From Phycisphaerae bacterium (GTDB lineage Bacteria; Planctomycetota; Phycisphaerae; Phycisphaerales; SM1A02): DNA of 64,000 nucleotides. Below are positions 8,590 through 18,261 of the stretch, piece by piece (within the stretch, counting starts at the first letter, position 1; every line of letters starts with the position of its first letter). The DNA lies in the NCBI GenBank assembly GCA_016795065.1, contig JAEUIU010000049.1, forward strand, positions 28,954 to 92,953. Direction: 5' to 3'. Under the pieces are notes generated by a model. The model did not search any database, had not been told where the DNA came from, and saw nothing but the letters and a program-made list of their open reading frames with translations. The position numbers and the translations under genes were made by a program.

Positions 8590-9828
8590 ATGCCGACGAG
8601 AGCCGCGTTCCGATCGTTCCTGTCGCTCGCCGAAACAACGAACCGTCTTTCGACCCGATGGCCCAGTGTGGTCATGGGTGTGGTGTTCGCAAGCGCGGCC
8701 CACGCCCAATGGACCGTCATCAACCTGCATCCTCGCGGAGCGACCGAGTCGCGGGCGTTTGGCCTTGATGGCTTGCAGCAGGTCGGGACAGTAGCACTGG
8801 GAGGGGTGAGCCACGCAGCGCTGTGGACCGGGAGCGCTGAGACCTGGGTCGACTTGCATCCTCCTTCGGCAACGTCCTCCGACGCGTGGGATGTCTCCGA
8901 GGGCAGGCAAGTGGGCCGTGCTCGTGTCGGCGGGCACGACAAGCCGTCGATCTGGAGCGGCACAAATGCGTCGTGGGTGAACCTCACGCCACTCGGGTCG
9001 CCGAGCGGAGCGGCCAACGCGATCCATCAGGGCGTTGTGTTCGGATTCGTCGCCATTGACGGCTGGAACCACGCGGGCGCCTGGACACGCGAGGCGTCCT
9101 CCTTCGGTGACATTCATCCCGCGCCCCCTGTGATCCTCTCTCAGGGCGACGACCTGGACGGCGAGACGTACGTCGGTGTGACCTTTGCCCCCGCCGACGG
9201 GCAGAATCACGCTGCCCTCTGGACGGGAGGCGCTGCATCATGGGTGGACCTCCATCCGCGTGGAGCGCTCTGGTCATGGGCGAGGGCAACGGACTCCGGA
9301 CAGCAGGTAGGTTGGACGCACTTGGATGGCCAAGCGCGGGCAAGCCTCTGGACCGGGACCGCCGAGTCGTGGATTGACCTGTCGCCTTTCTGGGCCGAGG
9401 AATCCTGGGCCAACGATGTCAAAGGCGGCCGTCAGGCCGGGTCCGTCCGGTTCGAAGGCACCTATCTGGCCTGCCTGTGGTCCGGCACGGCGGAATCGTG
9501 GGAAGCGTTGCCGCTCGACCTACCCGGCAACTGGGGAGACGCATGGGCCAATGCCATATCGATGGACGCCACCACCATCTCGGTCGCCGGCTGGGCACAC
9601 AACCTCGACACGGACCGCCTCGAGGCCATCTTCTGGACGCGGCCCATTCAGCCGTTTCTCATCGGGGACGTGAATGACGATTGTACGGTGGATGCCGTGG
9701 ACCTGAGCATCCTCTTGGGCAACTGGGGCCCGTGGAATCCGACCTCACCTGACACCGACTTCACCAACGACGGCGTGACCGACGCCGCCGACCTCAGCGT
9801 GATGCTCGGGGCGTGGGGCGGGTGCTGA
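8590..9828 (+). CDS. Secreted repeat protein with C-terminal dockerin-like domain
   Basis: 412 residues from ATG 8590, with GGAG at 8577-8580 and a long signal peptide ending ASAAHA at about residue 39. The body is a series of roughly 47-residue repeats built on ALWTG(S/T)AESWxDLxP alternating with xQVGxxxxxGxxHA, resembling extracellular beta-propeller or HAF-type repeats. The last 58 residues contain two dockerin-type Ca-binding repeats (GDVNDDCTVDAVDLSILLGN and DFTNDGVTDAADLSVMLGAW). Enzymatic function is unlikely; a structural or adhesive surface protein is more probable. It follows the kinase gene after 165 bases. Confidence 0.82.
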   Translation: MPTRAAFRSFLSLAETTNRLSTRWPSVVMGVVFASAAHAQWTVINLHPRGATESRAFGLDGLQQVGTVALGGVSHAALWTGSAETWVDLHPPSATSSDAWDVSEGRQVGRARVGGHDKPSIWSGTNASWVNLTPLGSPSGAANAIHQGVVFGFVAIDGWNHAGAWTREASSFGDIHPAPPVILSQGDDLDGETYVGVTFAPADGQNHAALWTGGAASWVDLHPRGALWSWARATDSGQQVGWTHLDGQARASLWTGTAESWIDLSPFWAEESWANDVKGGRQAGSVRFEGTYLACLWSGTAESWEALPLDLPGNWGDAWANAISMDATTISVAGWAHNLDTDRLEAIFWTRPIQPFLIGDVNDDCTVDAVDLSILLGNWGPWNPTSPDTDFTNDGVTDAADLSVMLGAWGGC

Positions 9829-9985
9829 TCCGTCAAGCGGCGCTCTGGAGCTGCGGCACGTGCAACCGTATGGTGACGGCGTCCCGGTCAATTCGCGGAA
9901 TTGGTCGGAGTCACCACCCTTCGACTGCGCCCTCACGGTCGTGACACGTTCGACCTTCTCATGCCCGACCCACCCGGAGACCACC

Positions 9986-11065
9986 ATGCGTCGCGTTTCT
10001 TCCCGTCAGTCGGTCGCCAGCTCAACGTTCTCAAACCACGCGACCTCCTTTGCGGCACTGCTGACCCTCGGCATCTCGAGCATCGCCCATGCCGACCTGA
10101 CCTTCGCGACGGCGCCGGCACCAGGCGGCTTCGTGCAGGCATGCGCGGGGCCGGCCGTCTATGGGGTCGGCTGGCCCGGGGCCGATCTCTTTCTGAGCTA
10201 CCCCCCGAACTTGGGTGCCGATCTGGTCGAGCAGTCCTTTGTCGGCAATGGCATCGGTGAACAGAGCGCGAGCTTCTCTGGGAGGAACATCAACAACAGC
10301 GCTCACGTCGTCGCCGGCCTAGGTTTCGTCCACGCCAGCGCGAGCAATTCGTCGCCGGACGCTGCGAACTTCCCGACGGCGCTTGGCCAGGGCGGTTGGT
10401 CAGAGACCTTCCTCATCGCCAATCCAGCGCTCACCGGTCAGCCGGGGTTCATGGCCTTCACGCTCGACGTTCATGGGACGCTCTACGCCGAAGGCCTGAC
10501 TGGCTCGTCGGTCTTCACCGTCACCGCCTACAAGGACGCGGCCCAACTGACCGCCAACGAGTTCTACGATCCGGGGAACTCCGACCTGCTGAGCACGAAC
10601 GTCCAGTACGGCAACTGGGGAATCGCCACCTTCGGCAACCCACCCACCGACGGCAAGACCGTCGATGATTCGGTCACCTTCGCCGTTCCCTTCACCTTCG
10701 GTACGCCCTTCAAGCTCGGTGTCTACGCGTTCGCTCGCGCTGGTCTCCGCTCCAGCGGCGGCGTAGGCGGCAGTTCCTCATCGCACACCGATTTCGAAGA
10801 GGGCCTGACGTGGGGCGGCATCGCCTCGGTCTACATTGGAACGACACCGACGAGTGACTACACCTTCACCAGCGGCAGCGGGATCGACTGGAGCCAGCCG
10901 CTGAACGGTTCGGTGCCCTCGGACCTCAACGGCGACGGGAGCGTCAATGCCGCGGACCTTGCGATCCTTCTCGGCGGATGGGGGACGTCGGTGGGAGACG
11001 TCAATGGCGACGGCACCACCGATGCCGCCGACTTGGCTGAACTGCTCGGTGCGTGGACGGGTTGA
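9986..11065 (+). CDS. Secreted dockerin-containing protein of unknown function
   Basis: 359 residues from ATG 9986, preceded by GGAGA at 9976-9980. The signal peptide runs to about residue 37 (SIAHA). The mature part is rich in Gly, Ser, Thr and aromatic residues, predicted all-beta, and includes FTSGSGIDW, a phrase that resembles the membrane-distal end of PEP-CTERM-type secreted proteins. The C-terminus carries two dockerin repeats (LNGDGSVNAADLAILLGGWG and VNGDGTTDAADLAELLGAWT). No catalytic motif was recognised. It converges with the NRPS-like gene, separated by a region that contains a long inverted repeat. Confidence 0.78.
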   Translation: MRRVSSRQSVASSTFSNHATSFAALLTLGISSIAHADLTFATAPAPGGFVQACAGPAVYGVGWPGADLFLSYPPNLGADLVEQSFVGNGIGEQSASFSGRNINNSAHVVAGLGFVHASASNSSPDAANFPTALGQGGWSETFLIANPALTGQPGFMAFTLDVHGTLYAEGLTGSSVFTVTAYKDAAQLTANEFYDPGNSDLLSTNVQYGNWGIATFGNPPTDGKTVDDSVTFAVPFTFGTPFKLGVYAFARAGLRSSGGVGGSSSSHTDFEEGLTWGGIASVYIGTTPTSDYTFTSGSGIDWSQPLNGSVPSDLNGDGSVNAADLAILLGGWGTSVGDVNGDGTTDAADLAELLGAWTG

Positions 11066-11163
11066 GGTGCGTCGGCCGTGCCTCTGTGGAGCATCGACTC
11101 GAAGACTTCCTCCCCCTCTGCCATCGCTTTGCTTCGCACCGGATCATGCGATCACGCGGCGTA

Positions 11164-11274
11164 CTCCGTGCTCTCCGTGTCTCCGTGCGAGACCCTCTGG
11201 TTCGTCGGATGGCACGACGAAGCCCAGGCGACGGCTGACGGAGCTTCTCGCACATAGACACGGAGAACACGGAG
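11164..11274. repeat. Long inverted repeat between convergent genes
   Basis: Arms 11164-11192 and 11246-11274 are 29 bases each and match at 26 of 29 positions as reverse complements, with a 53-base loop. The arms are built of the phrase CTCCGTG repeated. The element fills most of the 311-base gap between two convergent genes and could serve as a bidirectional terminator or be a remnant of a small dispersed element. Nothing else in 11066-11376 looks coding. Confidence 0.75.
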
Positions 11275-11330
11275 AAGAGGTTCGATCGGGCGAACTTCTC
11301 AACCCGCCTCCTTCACTCCTCCGCGACCTT

Positions 11331-11356
11331 CCCTCGACAAGCTCGGGACAGGCCCG
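11331..11356. repeat. Dispersed hairpin-loop element, copy 1
   Basis: Contains TCGACAAGCTCGG, the reverse complement of CCGAGCTTGTCGA. Closely related sequences occur at 19541-19553 and 44750-44760, each in an intergenic region. Flanking complementary bases (TTCAC on one side, GTGAA on the other) suggest a larger folded element. Confidence 0.5.
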
Positions 11357-11376
11357 CCTTTGCGGTGAACGCTCCC

Positions 11377-14300
11377 TCACCCCAACCGCGCCGCCGGGCA
11401 GCCTGCGTAGATGCCTCCGGCTTCGAGCGTTTCCTGCTTCATGACCACGCTGTGCGGTTCGACGTGGGCGCCTTCGCCGATGTCCGCACCGTAGAACACC
11501 ACGGTGTGATGGCCGACAGTCGCGTTGCGACGAATCACCAAGTGGTCGATCTTCAGGATGCGATCCTCGAAGGTATGGGCCTGGAAGTTGCACGTCACCG
11601 TTGCCCCGTCCTCGAACGTGAGCATGTCCGGATCGACCACCTGGGCGAAACCGTCACCTAACACGACGTTCTTCCCGATCCGCATCCCCACTGCCCGCAG
11701 GAACCAGGTGAGGAAGACGGTGCCCTCGAGGCGCTCAAGGAGATTGCGGGCGTACATGCTCCAGGCGACGAAGAGGAAGTCCCAGCGGCTGCACCAGCAA
11801 CTCCATAGCGGGTGCTGCCCCGGCTTCACCCGGGCGATGAGAGCCCATTTCAGGAGGACGATCACCCCGCACAGGCTGGCCAGCGCGGCGAAGGTCACGG
11901 CGGGCACGATGAGGGCAATGAACACTGCCCCGCCGACCGCTTCCCGAAGGTCGCTCAGGACGTGGAGCCACCAAAGAAAGACCACGGTCGGCACCACCGG
12001 TAGGGCGAATCGAAGGGTCTCCCAGAAAAGTCGCGCGCAATACCGGATGAACGGCGGGTCGTGGGTGACGCTTCGGTCCGCCTTCACCACGTCGCGGCGC
12101 GGCAGTTCCATCGCCGGATGACCGAACCAGCCGGTGTTGGGGCGGGCCTTCGCCGGATCGGCCACCGTCGCAACGCCGATGAAGAGGTCGTGCGGATACT
12201 CCGCCCCACCCGGCACGACGGCGTGATTCCCGAGGAAGGTGTTCGCCCCGATCGACGTCGCCCCCAGCGTGATGGTCCCGCGGTGCACCTCGGGTGAACA
12301 GAAATAGATGCCATCGGCAAAGAAGCACTCATCGCCGATCGTGACCGATTCCGGGACCACGTCGATGATCGTCGAGACCTCGCCTCCGCGCCCGATCCGC
12401 ATTCCCGCGATGCGCAGCCAGATCGGCCAATAGAGCGAACCACTCAGCCAGCGCCCGGCGGCATCCACCGCGGCGCTCTTCGACCAGACCCGCAACGCGT
12501 CGAACCCCCATCGGCTCATTGTTCCGGTCGCAACGCGGCCCATGCAGCGAAGCGCGACGGCCTGACTCACGAGACCTAACGGCACGCTGATCAGCGACAG
12601 GACCAAAAGGCCGACGGCGGTCCGCCATCCCAGGCTGCCGTCGTACAGCCAGGCGATGAGTCCGTCTCCATCCATGCCGCCAAGCACTTCCGCAAGCAGG
12701 GTCGCCAAGGCGATTGGAAGCCCAAGAAGAAGCGAATGGCCAACCCGCGCCACCAGCGTCAGGAGTCCATGCCCTACCGGCGAGAAGCCTAGGTCGCGGG
12801 GCGGCGCCGGCGCCGCCGACTCGCCAACACGCTGCGCCGGCACGCCGTCCCAAGCCTCGCCGACGGGAATCGTTCGGTCACTGGGCAGGTAGGCCAACGC
12901 CTTGAGTGTTGCCCTCGCTCCCACCGTTGCCCCGCCGCCGACGCCGGCCCGAACACCGATGGTCGCCTCGGCCCCGATCGACACCGGCGCGACCACGAGA
13001 TCGCCGTCATCGACATCCATCAGATGGAGTGCCGCCTCCTGCGACAGCGTCACGTCATCGCCGATGGTCAGGAGATCCCACGCCCCACGGCCGAGCGCGA
13101 CCCCGCGGTGAACATGCACGCGCTTGCCCACAGTCGCGCCCAGGAAACGGAGCGCGCTTCCCATGAAGACGGTGCCCTCGAGGATGCCCCACGGAATCAG
13201 TCGGGCGACCTGTTCGACCATCCAATAGCGCACATACGTTGCACTCCAGACGGGCACCCGAACGGGCTTGGCCTGCCCAATCACCATGCGATGGGTGATC
13301 GCGGTGAGCCCGACTGCGATCGGCGTCCACAGGAGCATCGCGAGGGTGCCGATCGCCGGGAGGAAGAGCGCCGACCACGTCACGCCAAGGGCATCGAAGA
13401 TGGCGGGCAGCGCGAGGAACGCCATCGCGTACCAAATCCACCCGCTGATTGCGACGGAGCCGGCAATGAATCCCGCCTGCACCAAGGTCGCCCGTAGCGG
13501 GTGGATTGCCATGCGATGCCGCTCGGGCGTGATCCGCAGCGATTCGCGCGGCTGCGCATGCGCCGCGGCAAGCGTCGTACATCGCGCTGCCAGGCTCTCG
13601 ACCGTGCGGGCGTCGTAGAGGTCGCGGACCGTCACGCCGCTCAGGGCGGCACCGTGGATCGCGTGGCCGCGCAGGAAGCAGATGACGCCGACCGCCGAGA
13701 GCGAATCGCCGCCAAGGGTCAGAAAGAAGTCGTCATCGACCGAGAAAGGCCCACGATGGTGAAGCGACAGGGCGAAGGCTTCGGCGACGAGCCGCTCGAA
13801 GGGCGTGGCTGGCTCGCGCAGGGAGGTTGGGCGTTGCAGGGCATCCCCGGCGGCCGCCAAGATCTCGGGCAATTCCTTTCGATCGAGCTTGCCTCCCACC
13901 GAGCGAGGAAGTTTCTCGCAGAAGGCGAACCGACTCGGCACCATGTAGCTCGGAAGAGATTGGCGGCAATGGGCCTTCAGGGAATCGATGGCAGGGCGAT
14001 CGTCGATGTCGGCCATTACCACGTGGGCGGCCAGGAGCTGTCCGCTCGCCGGTCCCTGCACCCGGCAGGCAGCCTCTCGCACTCCAGGGAACGCCGCGAG
14101 ACACGCCTCGACCGCGCCCAACTCGACGCGATAGCCGCGGAGCTTCACCTGGGCGTCGATCCGACCGTGGTACTCGAGGTCCCCTTGGCCATTCCGCCGC
14201 ACGAGGTCGCCCGTTCGATAAAGACGACCCAACAAGGGATGCTCGACGAATCGCGAGGCGGTGACCTCGGGCATGCCGCGATACCCGCGAGCGAGGCTGA

Positions 14301-15453
14301 TGCCGCCAATGCAGAGTTCACCTAACTCGCCGTCGGCCACTTCGTTGAGCGAGTCATCGACGACGTGCCCGACGTTGCCCCGCACCGGCACGCCGATCGT
14401 GACTGGCTTGCCTGCTTCGATGCGGGTCCGTACCACCGTCACCGTGCACTCGGTCGGTCCGTAGCCGTTCTCCAGCCTTCGCCCGCGACTCCACCGATCG
14501 GCCAGGTCCTGCGGAAGTGCCTCGCCCCCGACGTAGAGAAGCGTGAGGAGCGGAAGTGCCCGATGCGGCTCGTCGCACCCGGTGGTCCGAAGGAGCGTGG
14601 GTGGCGGACAGAGAACGGTGATGCGTTCGCGCTGAAGGAACGGGACCAAATCCGGCCCGAGCCGCACCGTCTCATCATCCAACGGCACAAGCGCCGCTCC
14701 CACCGCGAAGGCGAGCCACGTCTCCTCCAACGACGAGTCGTACGCGGGCGACGAGCATTGGGCGACGCGATCCTCGCAACCGAGTGCGAAGTGCTCGACA
14801 TCCGAGTCGACCAGGTTCGCGATGCTGCGGTGCTCGATCTCGACACCCTTTGGCTTGCCGGTCGTGCCGGAGGTGTAGATCAGGTAGGCAAGTCGCGAAG
14901 GGCCGACCGTCGGCGTCGATGCGGCGATCGCGGCCACCTCGGGCTCCTCGACGACCCGGTGCACGTCGAGCATGTGCTCCACTGCCACTCCATGTGCAGC
15001 GAGCCACGCCCGTCCCATGGCGTCGGTCAACAGGACCTTGACCTCGGCGTCATCCAGAATTGCCCGAATATGGTCGGGCGGGAACTTCGGATCGATGCAG
15101 GTGAAAGCCGCTCCGGCGGAGAGAACCGCTAGCTGGGCGGCGTAGAGGGAAGGTGTGTCGCGACCGAGGACGATTGCGACGATCGGTTCGTCAGCGGCGG
15201 GATCGAGTCGGGCGCGGACCGCCCGAGCCATGGATTGGGCAGCGCGGTCAAGTTCGCCATAGGTCCAACGGATGCGTTCGGGACGCCCGAAGCCTGGCGG
15301 CACCTCAACAGCGATCCGATCGGGATGAGCCGCCACCGTGGCCGCGAATCGCTGGTGCAGCAGCGGGAGGGCGAGCGGGACGTCGGACTGCCCATCGCTC
15401 TCGGACAAAGGCCTCATCGCGCTTGTCGGAGAACTCGCTTCAGGGGCCCTCAT
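11377..15453 (-). CDS. NRPS-like protein: adenylation, carrier and left-handed-helix membrane domains (Pls/TIGR02353 type)
   Basis: 1358 residues from ATG 15453; an upstream start at 15507 would overlap the SET gene. Residues about 25-510 are an adenylation domain with motifs IYTSGTTGKPKG, NGYGPTECTV, LYRTGDLVRR, VKLRGYRVELG and GGKLDRKEL. A carrier domain follows (DDFFLTLGGDSLSAV, with the phosphopantetheine Ser). The last 750 residues have about six or more membrane helices interleaved with three hexapeptide-repeat (LbH) blocks such as RIGKNVVLGDG and ATVGHHTVVFYG. This architecture is that of the NRPS terminal-domain family that includes epsilon-poly-lysine synthetases; there is no condensation or thioesterase domain. 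The product is not predictable, but a homo-oligomer or a membrane-tethered amino-acyl transfer is plausible. Confidence 0.88.
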   Translation of the reverse strand: MRAPEASSPTSAMRPLSESDGQSDVPLALPLLHQRFAATVAAHPDRIAVEVPPGFGRPERIRWTYGELDRAAQSMARAVRARLDPAADEPIVAIVLGRDTPSLYAAQLAVLSAGAAFTCIDPKFPPDHIRAILDDAEVKVLLTDAMGRAWLAAHGVAVEHMLDVHRVVEEPEVAAIAASTPTVGPSRLAYLIYTSGTTGKPKGVEIEHRSIANLVDSDVEHFALGCEDRVAQCSSPAYDSSLEETWLAFAVGAALVPLDDETVRLGPDLVPFLQRERITVLCPPPTLLRTTGCDEPHRALPLLTLLYVGGEALPQDLADRWSRGRRLENGYGPTECTVTVVRTRIEAGKPVTIGVPVRGNVGHVVDDSLNEVADGELGELCIGGISLARGYRGMPEVTASRFVEHPLLGRLYRTGDLVRRNGQGDLEYHGRIDAQVKLRGYRVELGAVEACLAAFPGVREAACRVQGPASGQLLAAHVVMADIDDRPAIDSLKAHCRQSLPSYMVPSRFAFCEKLPRSVGGKLDRKELPEILAAAGDALQRPTSLREPATPFERLVAEAFALSLHHRGPFSVDDDFFLTLGGDSLSAVGVICFLRGHAIHGAALSGVTVRDLYDARTVESLAARCTTLAAAHAQPRESLRITPERHRMAIHPLRATLVQAGFIAGSVAISGWIWYAMAFLALPAIFDALGVTWSALFLPAIGTLAMLLWTPIAVGLTAITHRMVIGQAKPVRVPVWSATYVRYWMVEQVARLIPWGILEGTVFMGSALRFLGATVGKRVHVHRGVALGRGAWDLLTIGDDVTLSQEAALHLMDVDDGDLVVAPVSIGAEATIGVRAGVGGGATVGARATLKALAYLPSDRTIPVGEAWDGVPAQRVGESAAPAPPRDLGFSPVGHGLLTLVARVGHSLLLGLPIALATLLAEVLGGMDGDGLIAWLYDGSLGWRTAVGLLVLSLISVPLGLVSQAVALRCMGRVATGTMSRWGFDALRVWSKSAAVDAAGRWLSGSLYWPIWLRIAGMRIGRGGEVSTIIDVVPESVTIGDECFFADGIYFCSPEVHRGTITLGATSIGANTFLGNHAVVPGGAEYPHDLFIGVATVADPAKARPNTGWFGHPAMELPRRDVVKADRSVTHDPPFIRYCARLFWETLRFALPVVPTVVFLWWLHVLSDLREAVGGAVFIALIVPAVTFAALASLCGVIVLLKWALIARVKPGQHPLWSCWCSRWDFLFVAWSMYARNLLERLEGTVFLTWFLRAVGMRIGKNVVLGDGFAQVVDPDMLTFEDGATVTCNFQAHTFEDRILKIDHLVIRRNATVGHHTVVFYGADIGEGAHVEPHSVVMKQETLEAGGIYAGCPAARLG

Positions 15454-15466
15454 GATGCTGACCGGT

Positions 15467-16054
15467 TCATGACGACCTGGTCTGGCGTTCCACGAGGTAG
15501 CTCGCAACCGTCCCCGCCAATCGCTTTCGATCGGCCGAGGCGAGGTTGCTGTAGCCGCCGATCACCCGACCGCCGCAATGGCCACAACGGCAGGTGAAGG
15601 GCTCGGCCATCACCGCCTCGGTCGTGTTGTAGTCAAAGGTGATCTCGTCGCCGGGGTCGATGGCAGTGAGGGCGGTGAGGACTGGTCCTCGAAACGCGGC
15701 ATTGGGCTGGCAACTGTGGTTGAGGAAGCGCCACGCCGCGCGAACCGAATCCTCGGGGATGCCAGGCGCGGGCTGGACGTGCAGGTCAGCGCCGACCTGC
15801 ACCGAGTAGCGCGATGGCGTGTCGCTCAGCAGACCCTCCAGGACCAGGACAACCTCACCTGCCTCGAAGCGAGAGCCGGCGCGAAGGCACCGGTGGTCGC
15901 TCGAGCAGTCGATGTGAAGGCTCCGTCTGGCCCGAAGGATGCGGGAGACGGAGGGCGAATTCGCGGGCGCGAGAGCGGTTGCCGATGCGAGCGACTTGTC
16001 GGAGGCGCTCGAGTCACCGGACCGCTGCCCTCGCAGCGTTGTCAACAGACTCAT
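15467..16054 (-). CDS. SET-domain protein-lysine methyltransferase
   Basis: 195 residues. The SET core is seen in RFLNHSCQPN (109-118) and DEITFDYN (136-143). These are the two pseudoknot motifs that bind S-adenosylmethionine and hold the catalytic Tyr. A post-SET zinc motif follows (CRCGHC, cysteines 155, 157 and 160). The first 45 residues lack family similarity and could be reduced if a later start is used. The stop lies 13 bases upstream of the NRPS-like gene on the same strand, so the two are likely co-transcribed. The substrate could be a protein lysine or, speculatively, something made by the neighbouring adenylation enzyme. Confidence 0.85.
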   Translation of the reverse strand: MSLLTTLRGQRSGDSSASDKSLASATALAPANSPSVSRILRARRSLHIDCSSDHRCLRAGSRFEAGEVVLVLEGLLSDTPSRYSVQVGADLHVQPAPGIPEDSVRAAWRFLNHSCQPNAAFRGPVLTALTAIDPGDEITFDYNTTEAVMAEPFTCRCGHCGGRVIGGYSNLASADRKRLAGTVASYLVERQTRSS

Positions 16055-16633
16055 ATGGATGAACCGTGCGACGCGGAGCCGTTGCCCAGGTGGGAAACGT
16101 CGGAGTGCTTCAACAGCACCGTCGTCGAGACCGATACATGACTATCAACGCCTACTTTCACCGGGTTGTCAAGCGCAACCTCTCGATTCGACAGGCACGA
16201 CACAATGCTGCAATCCATGAGCATGCGGTTCTGGCACTCCCAACTGGGAATCGTGCACCGAGTGAATCCCCCGTCGCGGCAACCATCGGGTCACTGCACC
16301 ATCGTTGCTTCTCTATGACGGCGGGAGCGTACTCACTCCTACCGGAGGGTCGCGGCTTTCTCGGCACGACCATCTCTCAGCCGTCGCCCTGCGGGCCGGC
16401 CCGCAGGGACGAGCTGCCCCGTTTGAGGATCGTGCCTCGGATCTCGAAGCCAGTGCACCTAGACGCCCCAGAGGAAGCGTGTGGAAGCGTGTGGAAGCGT
16501 GGCCTGAGCCTCCTACCGTCAGGCATATGCCGAACCGCTCTGATGCCAATGCGACGAACGACCGATGGACCGGAAGCGTCAAGTACGGCTTCGATGGTAT
16601 GTTCTCGGGGTCGAAATCGACTGAGACCTCCCT
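16055..16633. other. Divergent intergenic region between SET and sulfotransferase genes
   Basis: 579 bases without a convincing gene. Open frames here have no family likeness or ribosome sites. It should hold the two divergent promoters. The one distinct structure is the short tandem repeat at 16471-16500. Confidence 0.5.
16471..16500. repeat. Three 10-base tandem repeats
   Basis: GAGGAAGCGT followed by two copies of GTGGAAGCGT, with the trailing GTGGCCTGAG diverging. It lies about 130 bases upstream of the TPR-sulfotransferase start. Confidence 0.7.
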
Positions 16634-18121
16634 ATGTTTCCAACAACCCCCCCTTCAGTTCAGCAAACGATCCAACGAGTCACCAATCTCCTCAATGCCG
16701 GGCAGGTGGCTGCAGCGGAGACGGAGTTGGCTGATCTCACCCGCCTTGCTCCCAACAGCGTCGACACGTTTCGACTCCGAGGCCAGCTCCGCAGCATGCA
16801 GGGGCGAATTCAGGAAGCCGAGCGCGCATTCCATGCGGCATTCCGCTTGGCCCCTCGCGACGTGCCGCTCCTTCTGGCCATTGCACAGTTCCATTACCGT
16901 GTGGGTCGCTTTCAGGTCATGATGGAAGTGCTTGAGGAAGCGCTCAAGATCCAGCCGGGCAACCCCTCCGTCATCGGCATGATGGCCCGAGCGCGTCGCC
17001 GGCAGGGCCAACCCAAGCTCGCCCTCAAGCTCCTCGAACGCATTCCGGACTCGCCGGTGTCGGCCATCACCGCGGCATGGGCCCACTACGATCTGGGGGA
17101 GTGGGAGCAGGCCTTGAAGGCCATTCACTCGATCTGCGAGGGCCCCGACGCCGGTGCGATCAACAGGTATCAGGCCTTCCAGATTCGCGGTCTTTCCCTG
17201 GAGCGCCTTGGTCGCTACGACGCTGCCATGGTCAGCTACATCACAGCGAAGCAGGCTGTCCCGCTGCAATACGACTTCCAACAATACACCCAGTGGGTCC
17301 GCTCGGCAGGCGAGGTCTATAGCGAGGCCGCTTGGCCCTCGATGGCCCGTTCCAGCAACACCAGCGAAATCCCTGTCTTTATCGTCGCTCTGCCTCGATC
17401 GGGGACGACGCTGCTGGAGGCAATCATCAGTTCCCATCCCCAAGCCGCCGACGCCGGAGAACTCGAGGTCGTGCGGCGAATGGTGGGCGAGATCATGAAG
17501 CAGGAGCTCGCCGATAGTTGGCCGAGGGTCGCTCCGACGTACCTGACGTCCGAGGTCCTCGACCGTTGGGCCGCTCGCTACCTCGAAGCGTCGACGTCCT
17601 TCGGTCCCAGTGCGCTGCGAATCGTCGACAAGAACCTGTTGAACTGGGTCTACGTGGGACTGCTCGCCCAGATGTTCCCGAAGGCTCGCTTCATTCACAT
17701 TGACCGAGATCCGTTGGACGTCGGCATCTCCTGCTTCGAACGCCTTCCCGCCGTGGTGGTGCCCTGGTCGGCCGACTTGATCCAGCTCGGCACGGTCATT
17801 CGGATCTACCGGGAGCTGATGGAGCATTGGAAGCGGTTGCTTCCCGGTCGCATTCACACCGTCCAGTACGAGCAACTGGTGCGCAACCAAGAGGGGGAGA
17901 TGCGCAAGATCCTCGACTTCCTTGGCTTGCCTTGGGATCCTGCGGTCTTGGCGCATCACCACAGCAAGGATCGGGGCGGCAGCGAAGGTCGTCAGGCGCC
18001 GCTGCCGACGCTCGGTAGCGAACAGGCCTCCAAACCCGTTTACGACTCGTCGATCGGACGGGGAGCGAGGTTCGGCGCGGCGCTCGACCCCCTCCGAAAG
18101 GCGATCGCAGGCGAGGTCTGA
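16634..18121 (+). CDS. TPR-sulfotransferase fusion protein
   Basis: 495 residues. The N-terminal 230 residues are TPR-like helical repeats (VAAAETELADLTRLAPNSVD, IQEAERAFHAAFRLAPRDVP and so on). From about residue 248 a P-loop-type sulfotransferase domain begins with VFIVALPRSGTTLLEAIISS, the 5'-phosphosulfate-binding loop. A second motif, FIHIDRDPLDVGISCFE (about 355), fits the 3'-phosphate-binding site for PAPS. It probably transfers sulfate to a protein tyrosine, sugar or small metabolite; the TPR part may select the acceptor. No signal peptide is visible. The gene is followed by a well-formed terminator at 18202. Confidence 0.87.
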   Translation: MFPTTPPSVQQTIQRVTNLLNAGQVAAAETELADLTRLAPNSVDTFRLRGQLRSMQGRIQEAERAFHAAFRLAPRDVPLLLAIAQFHYRVGRFQVMMEVLEEALKIQPGNPSVIGMMARARRRQGQPKLALKLLERIPDSPVSAITAAWAHYDLGEWEQALKAIHSICEGPDAGAINRYQAFQIRGLSLERLGRYDAAMVSYITAKQAVPLQYDFQQYTQWVRSAGEVYSEAAWPSMARSSNTSEIPVFIVALPRSGTTLLEAIISSHPQAADAGELEVVRRMVGEIMKQELADSWPRVAPTYLTSEVLDRWAARYLEASTSFGPSALRIVDKNLLNWVYVGLLAQMFPKARFIHIDRDPLDVGISCFERLPAVVVPWSADLIQLGTVIRIYRELMEHWKRLLPGRIHTVQYEQLVRNQEGEMRKILDFLGLPWDPAVLAHHHSKDRGGSEGRQAPLPTLGSEQASKPVYDSSIGRGARFGAALDPLRKAIAGEV

Positions 18122-18201
18122 CCCGTGTTGGACGGCGGCATTTGAGCGACCGCCGTCATGGGAACGGTCACGTCGTGCCAGCCCCGGACGGAGACAATAT
18201 G

Positions 18202-18245
18202 CAACGGGGGCCTATCGCGCGATGCGATGGGCCCCCGTTGCTCTT
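18202..18245 (+). terminator. Intrinsic terminator after the sulfotransferase gene
   Basis: An 11-bp GC-rich stem (18202-18212 with 18230-18240), extended inside by ATCGC/GCGAT pairing, is followed by CTCTTTT. It also lies just downstream of the convergent PilZ gene and could act on both strands. Confidence 0.8.
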
Positions 18246-18261
18246 TTCGTATGGTGGTGCC

